Below are positions 18,494-26,770 of a stretch of DNA of 64,000 nt, in pieces. Each line of letters begins with the position of its first letter. Within the stretch, counting starts at the first letter, position 1. The notes below the pieces were generated by a model that saw only the letters and a program-made list of their open reading frames with translations, was not told the origin of the DNA and made no database searches. Source of the stretch: Pseudomonas sp. FP198 (lineage in GTDB: Bacteria; Pseudomonadota; Gammaproteobacteria; Pseudomonadales; Pseudomonadaceae). Position numbers and translations under genes: made by a program. Location: contig NZ_CP117452.1 in assembly GCF_030687895.1 (NCBI RefSeq), positions 496,001 to 560,000 of the forward strand. Direction: 5' to 3'.

Positions 18494-19694
18494 ATGTCTG
18501 GTAATCGTGGTGTCGTGTATCTCGGCAACGGCAAGGTCGAAGTACAGAAAATCGACTATCCCAAAATGCAGGACCCGCGCGGCAGGAAGATCGAGCACGG
18601 CGTCATCCTGCGCGTAGTCTCCACCAACATCTGCGGCTCCGACCAACACATGGTGCGCGGCCGTACCACTGCCCAGACCGGCCTGGTCCTGGGTCACGAG
18701 ATCACCGGTGAAGTGATCGAAAAGGGCAGCGACGTCGAAAACCTGAAAATCGGTGACCTGGTCTCGGTGCCATTCAACGTGGCGTGCGGGCGTTGCCGTT
18801 CCTGCAAGGAGCAACACACCGGTGTCTGCCTGACGGTCAACCCGGCCCGTGCGGGCGGTGCCTACGGTTATGTCGACATGGGCGACTGGACCGGCGGCCA
18901 GGCCGAATACGTGCTGGTGCCGTACGCCGACTTCAACCTGCTGAAACTGCCGGACCGCGACAAGGCCATGGAGAAAATCCGCGACCTGACCTGCCTGTCC
19001 GACATCCTGCCGACCGGCTACCACGGCGCCGTCACCGCCGGCGTCGGCCCTGGCAGCACCGTCTACATCGCCGGCGCCGGCCCGGTTGGCCTCGCGGCTG
19101 CCGCTTCCGCCCGCCTGCTGGGTGCTGCGGTAGTGATCATCGGCGACGTCAACTCCATCCGCCTGGCTCACGCCAAGGCCCAAGGCTTTGAAATCGTCGA
19201 CCTGTCCACAGACACCCCGCTGCACGAGCAAATCGCCGCGCTTGCTGGGCGAACCAGAAGTGGACTGCGCCGTCGATTGCGTGGGCTTCGAAGCCCGTGG
19301 CCACGGCCATGACGGCGTCAAGCACGAAGCACCGGCCACCGTGCTCAACTCATTGATGGGCGTGGTCCGCGTGGCCGGCAAGATCGGTATTCCCGGCCTT
19401 TACGTCACCGAAGACCCGGGCGCAGTCGATGCCGCGGCAAAAATGGGCAGCCTGAGCATCCGCTTCGGCTTGGGCTGGGCCAAATCCCACAGCTTCCACA
19501 CCGGCCAGACCCCGGTGATGAAGTACAACCGCCAATTGATGCAGGCGATCATGTGGGACCGCATCAACATCGCTGAAATCGTTGGCGTACAGGTCATCAG
19601 CCTGGACGACGCGCCGAAGGGCTATGGTGAGTTCGATGCGGGTGTGCCGAAGAAGTTTGTGATTGATCCGCATAAGTTGTTTAGTGCGGCGTAA
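18494..19694 (+). pseudogene. fdhA: Glutathione-independent formaldehyde dehydrogenase, +1 frameshift
   Basis: The start at 18494 follows GAGGTGAAAGC. The zinc/NAD alcohol-dehydrogenase fold is clear: CGSDQHMVRG (catalytic zinc), GHEITGEV, the structural-zinc cysteines in CGRCRSCKEQHTGVC, and the Rossmann motif AGAGPVGLAAAA. It would oxidise the formaldehyde released by GbcAB and later steps to formate. The frame breaks at 19241-19250: CGCGCTTGCTGGGC has one base more than needed to read AALLGEPEVDCAVDC. After the break the second frame continues correctly to SAA-stop at 19694. The total of 1201 bases is one more than the 1200 needed for 399 residues plus stop. The cause may be a sequencing error or a recent mutation. 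Confidence 0.93.
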
Positions 19695-19716
19695 GGTTGG
19701 AAGCAAGACGGAAAGA

Positions 19717-19741
19717 AGGGCGACAGCGATGTCGCCTTTTT
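19717..19741 (+). terminator. Rho-independent terminator after fdhA
   Basis: Stem GGCGACA / TGTCGCC (19719-19725 and 19730-19736) with loop GCGA, followed by TTTTT. Confidence 0.85.
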
Positions 19742-19894
19742 ATTCAGTGCACCCATTTGCGGTATTTCAGAACCGAATCGATTCAGTTTGACGGACCTGA
19801 CACTAAACACGACGAACAAATCTGTACTCAATTCCGGTGAAATATTGTCCATGGTCGCCGCAATTTCATAAGTGTCCCGCCATGTGCAGCCGAG

Positions 19895-20980
19895 CTATGA
19901 GAGACGTCTGATTCGGTCGACTTGTTCGGCAGATAAGCTGATGCTGGATCTGTCGCTACCCTGGCTCGACTGGCTGCTTCTGCTGCTCCGGCCAATGCTA
20001 ATGCTACTCCAGTCACTGCTCCAGCCACTGCTGCTACTGCTACTGCTATTGCTACTGCTACTGCTTGTAGAGGATCTAGCGTAGCGTAAAAAAGCTGTGC
20101 GCCTCCTCGGTGGCATAAACAGCCATGGAAGCCCTTCAGCTTCAGGATAAGTTGGAGGTCCGCCGTTCTGGTATTTTTTTTGTGTGGCTAGTATGAGGGG
20201 GTCCAATCCATGGTCATCGTAATCAGGTGGTAACGAGCGATAAGCGGGAGGTTCTCCGCGTTGACGCGGAGGTCTCAGACCATTGAGATTCCCGGCAGAA
20301 TAGCTTGGTGGAGGGATTGCAGTTGCGGTGTTGGGGGGCGTAACAGCGTTCGCTGCATTCAAAGCAGTGGCTTGAGAGGATGTAGTGGCCGCGCGAGTAC
20401 TTGGTGTTCGAAGCTTAAAAACGTTTAATAAAGCTTTCCACAAGTTAGGGAAATGCCCGGTAGGATCCGTCTTATTCACGGGATCACCTAGGCAATAGGC
20501 GTATGCATTCAATCCACCCTTCTCAAACGGACTCAAGTTGTCCGGACTGTGAAACCGCATCAAGACCGGATTGAACGCCCGATAACCATTCCCCAATAGA
20601 TAGTGTCCGGTCACCGGATCCGGCCGCTCGCCGTTGAAGCCGAGCAGGCTGAGCAAACCGTTTTCCTGAGCTCGGTGGCCGTAGGGCGTGTAGGCAAGGG
20701 GATGGGGTTGTGCTGCGTCAAGCACCCGTAAAACAGAACGCTGTTGATCGGTGGCGAGCAAGGTGGCTGTGCTGACCTCATCTTTTCGTTGACGCTGGGC
20801 CAACAACTGGTCGTCGTGCTGAAAAATCGATCGCTGTAACGAGCCTTGAATCTCTGAGGCCAGGCGCTCCTTCAAGTAGAAGCGGCGGGTGCTGGCCTGG
20901 GCCGCAGGCGTGCAATCAGCCAGGCGGTCGAGAGGGTCGTAGTGATAGCGGCAAAGTAGCGTTTCGTCTTTAGAAGGCAT
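19895..20980 (-). CDS. Short RHS-core protein with serine-rich C-terminus
   Basis: The 361-residue protein begins MPSKDETLLCRYHYDPLDRL. Residues ~10-180 hold the RHS-repeat-associated core, ending in GLNAYAYCLGDPVNKTDPTG, the usual junction before a variable C-terminal domain. The C-terminus is Pro/Thr-rich and then low-complexity, with runs of Ser and SS-W/R/Q repeats (about residues 300-345). No known toxin domain was recognised. The N-terminal half matches that of the next gene upstream (21180-22175), while the C-terminal halves are unrelated. Short RHS proteins of this type are common in fluorescent pseudomonads and may be polymorphic toxins or tips of larger RHS systems. No immunity-sized gene follows it. 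Confidence 0.8.
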   Translation of the reverse strand: MPSKDETLLCRYHYDPLDRLADCTPAAQASTRRFYLKERLASEIQGSLQRSIFQHDDQLLAQRQRKDEVSTATLLATDQQRSVLRVLDAAQPHPLAYTPYGHRAQENGLLSLLGFNGERPDPVTGHYLLGNGYRAFNPVLMRFHSPDNLSPFEKGGLNAYAYCLGDPVNKTDPTGHFPNLWKALLNVFKLRTPSTRAATTSSQATALNAANAVTPPNTATAIPPPSYSAGNLNGLRPPRQRGEPPAYRSLPPDYDDHGLDPLILATQKKYQNGGPPTYPEAEGLPWLFMPPRRRTAFLRYARSSTSSSSSNSSSSSSSGWSSDWSSISIGRSSRSSQSSQGSDRSSISLSAEQVDRIRRLS

Positions 20981-21179
20981 GAGCTTCGCTCTGAATAAAG
21001 AAACTCCTGAGGCAGGTATCAGGCTCAGGCAGAAGCGCTGGGTTGTCTAGCTGACAGAAGTGTTAGGTTTGTCTGGCCGCACCCGTCAGACCGGTTTACA
21101 TCCGCCAGCTGGTGCGGCGATGTTGCTGGACCTAATATATTGCGAATAATAATGGGCGCTGTTTCTTGTGAATGAGTAT

Positions 21180-22175
21180 TCATTGCTGGCGCACCTGTGA
21201 GCGTTGGGTTTGGAGGTTTTTTAGCTTGGTTTGATAATGAAGTTTTTTGTTATCCAAATGACGGATTCGATTGGGAATACGTTGATGTGCCAGTTGCTCA
21301 AGTATCTCAGGGCTTATAATTCCCGTGACATCAGCGTTTTCGCTGGCGATTTTTTTGGCGACGAGCTCTGGAGAGGTTTTCAGGTTAATTAACTCGGATT
21401 CAATGTGTGCAAGTTTTGCCCGGTTGCGTACGATCGGATCTCCAATAGCTCTCAAAGCCTTGCGATTCTTTTCTGGTAATAGCACCGCTCCTCTGATGTT
21501 TATTTCACTCCCGCTTTCGATAGCGGCTCCTGCCAGGTTTCCGGAGGATGCGGGCAGTGTGCTGATACTTTCAGCTCGCAAAGGCTTGTAGATGTTAGCT
21601 CGGGTCTTGCTGATCGACTTCATTACCCACGCAAAAAATCCCGATGCGTGTCCAGTTTTGTCTGTCCTGTTTAGCGGGTCCCCGGCGCAATACGCGTAGA
21701 CGTTCAACCCCCCCGCCCCAAACGGACTCAAACTGTCCGGACTATTGAACCGCATCAACACCGGATTGAACGCCCGATAACCATTGCCCAGCAGATAATG
21801 CCCGGTCACCGGATCCGCCCGTTCTCCATTGAAGCCGAGCAGGCTGAGCAAGCCGTTAGCCGGGGCGCGATGGCCGTAGGGTGTGTAGGCGAGGGGGCCA
21901 GGTTGTATTGCATCGAGCAACTGCAATACCGAACGCTGTCGGTCGGTTGCCAGCAAGGTGGTTTCGACGGTGCCATCCCGGCACTGTTGTTGCGCCAGCA
22001 ATTGATCGCCGTGCTGGACGACCGAACGTTGCATCTGCCCCTGGATCTCGTTGCTGATGCGGCCTTTCGCATAGAAGCGTCGAGCGCTGGCCTGGTCTGT
22101 TACCGTGCAATCAGCCAGGCGATCCAGCGGATCGTATTGGTATTGGCAAAGTAAGGTTTGCTGGTTCTTCGGCAT
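21180..22175 (-). CDS. Short RHS-core protein with distinct charged C-terminus
   Basis: The 331-residue protein starts at the ATG giving MPKNQQTLLCQYQYDPLDRL, which lines up with the start of the neighbouring RHS gene. A longer frame reaching 22259 would add 28 unmatched residues. The core ends GLNVYAYCAGDPLNRTDKTG. After it the sequence is unrelated to the neighbour: about 160 residues, Lys/Arg/Leu-rich, ending in a likely coiled coil (HLDNKKLHYQTKLKNLQTQ). No toxin family was recognised. It starts 47 bases after the AA10 lipoprotein gene on the same strand, so the two may be co-transcribed. Confidence 0.8.
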   Translation of the reverse strand: MPKNQQTLLCQYQYDPLDRLADCTVTDQASARRFYAKGRISNEIQGQMQRSVVQHGDQLLAQQQCRDGTVETTLLATDRQRSVLQLLDAIQPGPLAYTPYGHRAPANGLLSLLGFNGERADPVTGHYLLGNGYRAFNPVLMRFNSPDSLSPFGAGGLNVYAYCAGDPLNRTDKTGHASGFFAWVMKSISKTRANIYKPLRAESISTLPASSGNLAGAAIESGSEINIRGAVLLPEKNRKALRAIGDPIVRNRAKLAHIESELINLKTSPELVAKKIASENADVTGIISPEILEQLAHQRIPNRIRHLDNKKLHYQTKLKNLQTQRSQVRQQ

Positions 22176-22222
22176 GAGATCAGTCCCTGAAAGGCCCCTG
22201 TCAACGATACAAAGTGCCCCCT

Positions 22223-22930
22223 CTAACCTTTCGCTCTCACCAGCACCACATCGCTGCAACTGAAGAACGTTTCACGAGCAGGGTCTTCATGGCGTTGCCA
22301 CATGATGAAGATCACTGACCTGCTGTCCGTGACATAGCCTGCTGGTAATTGAACGTCCAGGTAATAGGTACCCGGTCCTTTCGTGTCCGGGGCAAGTCTC
22401 ACCTTGACGTCAGGAGACTGCTTCAGCGCGGCCCAGGTGAGGTTGTCCGGGTCGGTCAGGTAAACCTTGAATTCGCTGGGATCATGCATCTGGCTGGCGA
22501 CGTAAGTAAGTTGCACGCGGCCGTCCTTCACGTCCAGGTCAGTGGTGTGCCAGGCAGTGCTTTTGAGGTTGATACTGTCGAAGCGATCCTGACCGGCGGA
22601 ACAGAGTTTCCCATCGGGAGCGACGTCTTCCGGCTCGGTACCTTCGGGGATGTTCTGCGAGTAGGCGTTCCAATCGTTGAACAGACGGGCGCGTTCCCAA
22701 TCGGCGTCGCCTGCCGCTGTAAAGGCTTCCCGGCAGGCAGCGTTCCTGATGTTTGCGCTGCCATTGTTAAAGTCCTGCTGATCCCAACAGTAATACTGGC
22801 GGGACGGCGGCATCTGTGAGGTACCGTGTTTTATTTCGGGGCTCTTGGCCGGGGTTTTGACATCAGTGCAACTGATCAAACCGATGCCGGACAGAAGAAC
22901 GCAACTCAGGGCGAGGCTCGGATATTTCAT
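22223..22930 (-). CDS. AA10 (LPMO-like, chitin-binding) lipoprotein
   Basis: The 235-residue protein has a lipoprotein signal peptide ending in the lipobox LISC21. The rest resembles AA10 proteins such as CbpD and GbpA: HGTSQMPPSRQYYCW (H35-G36), IRNAACREAF, APDGKLCSAGQDRF, a conserved His at H149 in SQMHDPSEFKVYLT, then LTWAAL and the C-terminal FFSCSDVVL. In active LPMOs the brace histidine is the N-terminal residue after signal peptidase I cleavage. Here it lies 14 residues after the lipidated Cys. It may be non-catalytic, may be trimmed later, or may act only as a binding protein. AAGGAA lies seven bases upstream of the start. Confidence 0.78.
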   Translation of the reverse strand: MKYPSLALSCVLLSGIGLISCTDVKTPAKSPEIKHGTSQMPPSRQYYCWDQQDFNNGSANIRNAACREAFTAAGDADWERARLFNDWNAYSQNIPEGTEPEDVAPDGKLCSAGQDRFDSINLKSTAWHTTDLDVKDGRVQLTYVASQMHDPSEFKVYLTDPDNLTWAALKQSPDVKVRLAPDTKGPGTYYLDVQLPAGYVTDSRSVIFIMWQRHEDPARETFFSCSDVVLVRAKG

Positions 22931-23061
22931 CGCAAGTTCCTTTTGTAGAGAGATTCCTTTATTCCGGGCACGGTGTCCGGTGGGTTACAGCACAAAGGAA
23001 AGTGTCTGCCGAGGTTCTTACCTTCGACGATCCGAGCTTAGGACCGGGTTGAACTGCCGCC

Positions 23062-23081
23062 TACTGTCAGAGTTGACAGTA
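23062..23081. promoter_or_regulatory. Perfect palindrome TACTGTCA-N4-TGACAGTA
   Basis: Eight-base perfect arms around GAGT, about 130 bases upstream of the AA10 lipoprotein gene and just beyond the end of the next gene. The form suggests a repressor or activator site for the AA10-RHS genes. The regulator is unknown. Confidence 0.5.
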
Positions 23082-23119
23082 CTGCGTCAAAAAAACCGTA
23101 GCATGCGCCATGGCCGCGT

Positions 23120-23698
23120 TCAGGGATGGCTTGTTGCGGCTTCGCCGACCCGACCGCAGAATTGCGAATAGAACGCTTGGGCGTTCATGCCACGGCAATC
23201 GTCCTTGATCTGCGCCAGGGCGGCCGGACTGAACGACAGGCTGCGCGGCATGCTGGCGAAGTTGAAGTAGCCGTCCTGTTGGGTCTTGATGGCATCGAAC
23301 CCTGACATGTCGTACACCAGTGCCACGTCATCATCGGCAAGCATTCGCGCTCTCACGGTCACTTGGGTATACGCCTTTCCTCCTGGCGCGCCGTTCAGCG
23401 CCGCCAGGCCGTGGCCGACGATGCGCAGCATGTCCGGCGCCCAATCGTCACCCTCCTCGGTGGGCGTGGCGGGGCGGTAGAAAACGGTCAGGGCCTGCTG
23501 GTCTCGTGTGACTTGCGTCAGGGCTGGATCATAACGCTTGATGCGGTGCTCGATGGTCAGCCAGGTCTTTTGCGCTTCGCTGACGTCGTCGGCAAGTTCC
23601 GGGTTCAACGGGCCGCGCTGGCACTCGCTGACGCCGAAGGCGATGAGCATGCCCGTCAGAATGACCGCGAGGGCGCCTCCACCGATTTGTACGTTCAT
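23120..23698 (-). CDS. Hypothetical membrane-anchored protein
   Basis: The 192-residue protein has one N-terminal hydrophobic segment (ALAVILTGMLIAFGVSEC) and then a soluble domain, presumably periplasmic. It could be a signal anchor or a lipoprotein-like signal ending at Cys26. Visible features are an acidic middle part and a paired-Cys C-terminus (DDCRGMNAQAF and SQFCGRVG). No family was recognised. It lies upstream of the AA10-RHS genes on the same strand, 189 bases away. Confidence 0.6.
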   Translation of the reverse strand: MNVQIGGGALAVILTGMLIAFGVSECQRGPLNPELADDVSEAQKTWLTIEHRIKRYDPALTQVTRDQQALTVFYRPATPTEEGDDWAPDMLRIVGHGLAALNGAPGGKAYTQVTVRARMLADDDVALVYDMSGFDAIKTQQDGYFNFASMPRSLSFSPAALAQIKDDCRGMNAQAFYSQFCGRVGEAATSHP

Positions 23699-23812
23699 GG
23701 CGTTACTCTGCTGAAAGAAGGCTGCACTGTATTCGATGGCAGGCTATTGCTGCACGCGGCAAGCGCGGTGTTGAACAAACCCCGGCCATCCCAGTCCAAC
23801 GCTCGACTTTGC

Positions 23813-23837
23813 GCCGCCCCTTTCCGGGCGGCTTTTT
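23813..23837 (+). terminator. Rho-independent terminator of an unassigned transcript
   Basis: Stem GCCGCCC / GGGCGGC (23813-23819 and 23826-23832), followed by TTTTT on the plus strand. No plus-strand protein gene ends here. The stretch 23699-23812 may encode a small RNA or be a leader with attenuation for the DUF2780 gene that starts 22 bases on. Confidence 0.7.
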
Positions 23838-23858
23838 CATGTTCCAGAGGATGTCCCG

Positions 23859-24428
23859 ATGAAGGTTTCACGCGGTTTTGCATTGTCTTGCCTGCTCTCG
23901 TTGGCAGCCGGCCCGGCCTTCGCACAGTTCAGCCTCGCCGATGCGACAAGCGTGATCTCGGCCATCCAGGGCAACCAGCAGGAAGGGGCGGTGGCCGCCG
24001 CGCCGAAAGCCGCCGGATTGCTCAATACCCTCGGCTCGGAACTCCAGATCACGCCGGAGCAAGCCGTGGGCGGTGCCGGGGCGATGCTCGGGCTGGCCAG
24101 GAACCAGCTCAGCGAGGCGCAGTTCTCCGAGCTGAGCAAAAGTGTGCCGGGGCTCGATCAGATCGCCGGGAACAGCGCCATCGGTGGCCTTAACGGCTTG
24201 GGTGGCTTGCTGGGCGGCGGGTCGGACAAAAACGCTTTGCTCGACGGCTTGCTCGGTAACGTCAAGGACACCGGTGACCTGAACAATGCCTTCAGCGCGC
24301 TGGGCATGGACAGCGGCATGATCGGCCAGTTTGCCCCGATCATTTTGCAGTACCTCGGCCAACAGGGCGTCGCCGGTTCGCTGTTGCAGGACCTGGGCGG
24401 TATCTGGGGCGCCGGCGCCGGTATCTGA
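23859..24428 (+). CDS. DUF2780 family secreted protein
   Basis: The 189-residue protein has a signal peptide (cleavage probably after AGPAFA). The mature part is Gly/Ala/Leu-rich with NTLGSELQITPEQAVGGAGA and repeated LGGLL/GLLG segments, typical of the DUF2780 (VcgC/VcgE-like) family of unknown function. GAGGATGTCCC precedes the start. Its stop codon abuts the stop of the convergent acyltransferase gene. Confidence 0.8.
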   Translation: MKVSRGFALSCLLSLAAGPAFAQFSLADATSVISAIQGNQQEGAVAAAPKAAGLLNTLGSELQITPEQAVGGAGAMLGLARNQLSEAQFSELSKSVPGLDQIAGNSAIGGLNGLGGLLGGGSDKNALLDGLLGNVKDTGDLNNAFSALGMDSGMIGQFAPIILQYLGQQGVAGSLLQDLGGIWGAGAGI

Positions 24429-25316
24429 TCAGGCGCTCTCGTTGCGCAGCTGAGCAATGCGCCGGTCCTTTTCGCTCCAGAGCTGGTTGACCCAGTCCTG
24501 CACATGCTGGCGAAACACCGGGTCGTTTCCGTAGTCGCCCTGCCACAGCGCCGGGTCCAGTTCGCGGGTCTGGATGTCGATGATGACCCTGGGCACCGCG
24601 CCGCTGATCAAATCCCAGAACCCGGGGATGCGCTGCTGCGGATAAACCACCGTCACGTCGAGGATCGCATCCAGTTGCTCGCCCATCGCCGCCAGCACAA
24701 ACGCCACGCCACCGGCCTTGGGCTTGAGCAGATGACTGAAGGGCGATTGCTGCTGTTGGCTTTTGGCGGGGGTGTAGCGTGTACCTTCGAGATAATTCAC
24801 CACGGTGACTGGCTGACGCTTGAACAACTCGCAGGCGGCCTTGGTGATTTCCAGATCCTTGCCGGCCAGCTCGGGATTCTTCGCCAGGAACGCCTTGGTG
24901 TAGCGCTTCATGAAAGGGTAATCCAATGCCCACCACGCCAGCCCCAGGAACGGCACCCAGATCAACTCTTTCTTGAGGAAGAACTTGAAGAACGGCGTGC
25001 GCCGGTTGAGGGTCTGGACCAGAGCGGGGATATCCACCCATGACTGGTGATTGCTGATCACCAAGTACGAGGTGTCGCTGCGCAGGCCTTCACCACCGCG
25101 AATGTCCCAGCGGGTGGGGATGCACGAGGCGAAAATCAGTTTGTCGATCTCGGCCCAGGTCTCGGCGATCCACATCACTGCCCACGAGGCGTAATCGCGA
25201 AGACGCCCGGGCAGGACCAGTTTGAGCAATGCAAACACCATCAGCGGCCCGAACAGCACCAGGGTATTGAGCAATAGCAGCAGGGTGACGAAACAGCCGG
25301 TGAGCAGGCGGCGCAT
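24429..25316 (-). CDS. PlsC-like lysophospholipid acyltransferase (YihG-type)
   Basis: The protein of 295 residues has an N-terminal membrane segment (LLTGCFVTLLLLLNTLVLFG) and the acyltransferase motifs NHQSWVD (NHx4D) and YLEGTR (EGTR). It probably transfers an acyl chain to a lysophospholipid at the inner membrane. The start MRRLLTG at 25316 was chosen because AAGAG lies upstream. The frame is open to 25499, and an alternative ATG at 25349 exists. Confidence 0.8.
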   Translation of the reverse strand: MRRLLTGCFVTLLLLLNTLVLFGPLMVFALLKLVLPGRLRDYASWAVMWIAETWAEIDKLIFASCIPTRWDIRGGEGLRSDTSYLVISNHQSWVDIPALVQTLNRRTPFFKFFLKKELIWVPFLGLAWWALDYPFMKRYTKAFLAKNPELAGKDLEITKAACELFKRQPVTVVNYLEGTRYTPAKSQQQQSPFSHLLKPKAGGVAFVLAAMGEQLDAILDVTVVYPQQRIPGFWDLISGAVPRVIIDIQTRELDPALWQGDYGNDPVFRQHVQDWVNQLWSEKDRRIAQLRNESA

Positions 25317-25513
25317 AGATGACTCTTGCAAACGGGTTGGGCGGGCCATGATAAGCAGCTTCGAGCGGCAGGCCAAATCGGCCTGGACGAAAGTTTCACT
25401 TGGGCTTGTATAGGCTGAATCTGCTTTTGTGGCGAGGGAGCCACGGTGCGCTTTACCGAACGAATTCGTTGACCACGGTCTAAAATCCCACTCCCACAAC
25501 GGAAGCCCCTTAC

Positions 25514-26020
25514 ATGAAATCCGTTTTAGCCCTGCTTTCCCTGGTGGCCCTCCCCGTGCTCGCCGCCGAACCGACCCTCTATGGGCGCTACGAATACATC
25601 GCGCTGCCGGAAATCGGTGGCGAAGTGCTCAAGGCCAAGATGGACACCGGCGCATTGACCGCCTCGCTGTCGGCCAAGGACATCGAGACGTTTACCCGTG
25701 ACGGCGATGACTGGGTACGTTTCCGCCTGGCGACCAAGGACGCGAGCAACAAGATCTACGAACACAAGATCGCCCGCATCAGCAAGATCAAGACCCGTTC
25801 CGAAGAGGACGAGGACGACGACGAAAAGATCGCCCCCAGCAAGCGTCCGGTGGTGGAACTGGAAATGTGCCTGGGTAACGTCAAGCGCACCGTCGAGGTC
25901 AACCTGACCGACCGCAGCAGTTTCAACTACCCGTTGCTGATCGGTGCCAAGGCCTTGCGTGAGTTCGACGCGGCGGTGAACCCGGCGCGGCGGTTTACCG
26001 CGGATAAACCGGACTGTTGA
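25514..26020 (+). CDS. Retropepsin-like (RimB/SlrB-type, formerly 'ATP-dependent zinc protease') secreted protein
   Basis: The 168-residue protein has a signal peptide ending near VLAAEP. YIALPEIGGEVLKAKMDTGALTAS contains the retropepsin-like DTGA motif expected to carry the catalytic Asp. An acidic insert (EEDEDDDEK) and the segment YPLLIGAKAL follow, as in the family. Such proteins are annotated as ATP-dependent zinc proteases or aspartic endopeptidases. It lies 69 bases before creB on the same strand, as in P. aeruginosa (PA0462). Confidence 0.75.
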   Translation: MKSVLALLSLVALPVLAAEPTLYGRYEYIALPEIGGEVLKAKMDTGALTASLSAKDIETFTRDGDDWVRFRLATKDASNKIYEHKIARISKIKTRSEEDEDDDEKIAPSKRPVVELEMCLGNVKRTVEVNLTDRSSFNYPLLIGAKALREFDAAVNPARRFTADKPDC

Positions 26021-26089
26021 TTTCCCCGATTGACGTGCCCCGAGGCTTGGGGCACCGTTCCGGCAACTTTACTGTCGGGCCCGGTCGCC

Positions 26090-26770
26090 ATGCCTCATAT
26101 TCTGATTGTCGAAGACGAAGCCGCCATCGCTGATACGCTGGTGTTTGCGCTGCAGGGCGAGGGCTTTGACACCACCTGGTTGAGCCTGGGAGCCGCGGCC
26201 CTGGAGCATCAGCAGAAGACTCCGGCGGACCTGATTATTCTCGACGTGGGCCTGCCGGATATCAGCGGTTTCGAGACGTGCAAGAATCTCAGACGTTTCA
26301 GCGACGTTCCGGTAATTTTTCTTACGGCTCGGGATGGCGAGATTGACCGGGTGGTGGGCCTGGAGATTGGCGCCGATGATTACGTGGTCAAGCCCTTCAG
26401 CCCTCGCGAAGTTGCCGCCAGGGTTCGCGCGATTCTCAAGCGCGTGGCGCCGCGGCCTTTCGCGGAAGCGGGTTCGGCGTTGTTCCAGGTGGACAGCGAG
26501 CGCGTGCAGATCAGCTATCGCGGCAAGCCGTTGAACCTCACTCGTCATGAATTTCGCCTGTTGAACTGCCTGCTGGAGCAGCCTGAGCGGGTCTTCAGTC
26601 GCGAGCAGTTGCTCGACGCCCTGGGTGTGGCCAGCGATGCCGGCTACGAGCGCAGCATCGACAGCCATATCAAGAGCCTGCGCGCCAAGTTGCGCCTGGT
26701 CCGGGCCGAGGCCGAACCGATTCAGACCCACCGGGGCCTTGGCTACAGCTACAGCCCGGGCCACAGCTGA
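26090..26770 (+). CDS. creB: CreB response regulator (OmpR family)
   Basis: The 226-residue regulator has an N-terminal receiver with acidic pocket E8-D9, phospho-acceptor D52 (LIILDVGLPD) and Lys in YVVKPFSP. The C-terminal winged helix (LTRHEFRLLNCLLEQPERVFSR) binds DNA. The start MPHILIVEDE was chosen; the frame opens upstream at 26030. It shares one base with the creC start (TGATG). CreBC answers to penicillin-binding protein inhibition in P. aeruginosa and activates creD. Confidence 0.93.
   Translation: MPHILIVEDEAAIADTLVFALQGEGFDTTWLSLGAAALEHQQKTPADLIILDVGLPDISGFETCKNLRRFSDVPVIFLTARDGEIDRVVGLEIGADDYVVKPFSPREVAARVRAILKRVAPRPFAEAGSALFQVDSERVQISYRGKPLNLTRHEFRLLNCLLEQPERVFSREQLLDALGVASDAGYERSIDSHIKSLRAKLRLVRAEAEPIQTHRGLGYSYSPGHS

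Noticed and set aside
19872..20084. Poly-leucine plus-strand frame
   Set aside because: It is the complement of the serine repeat tail of the RHS gene.
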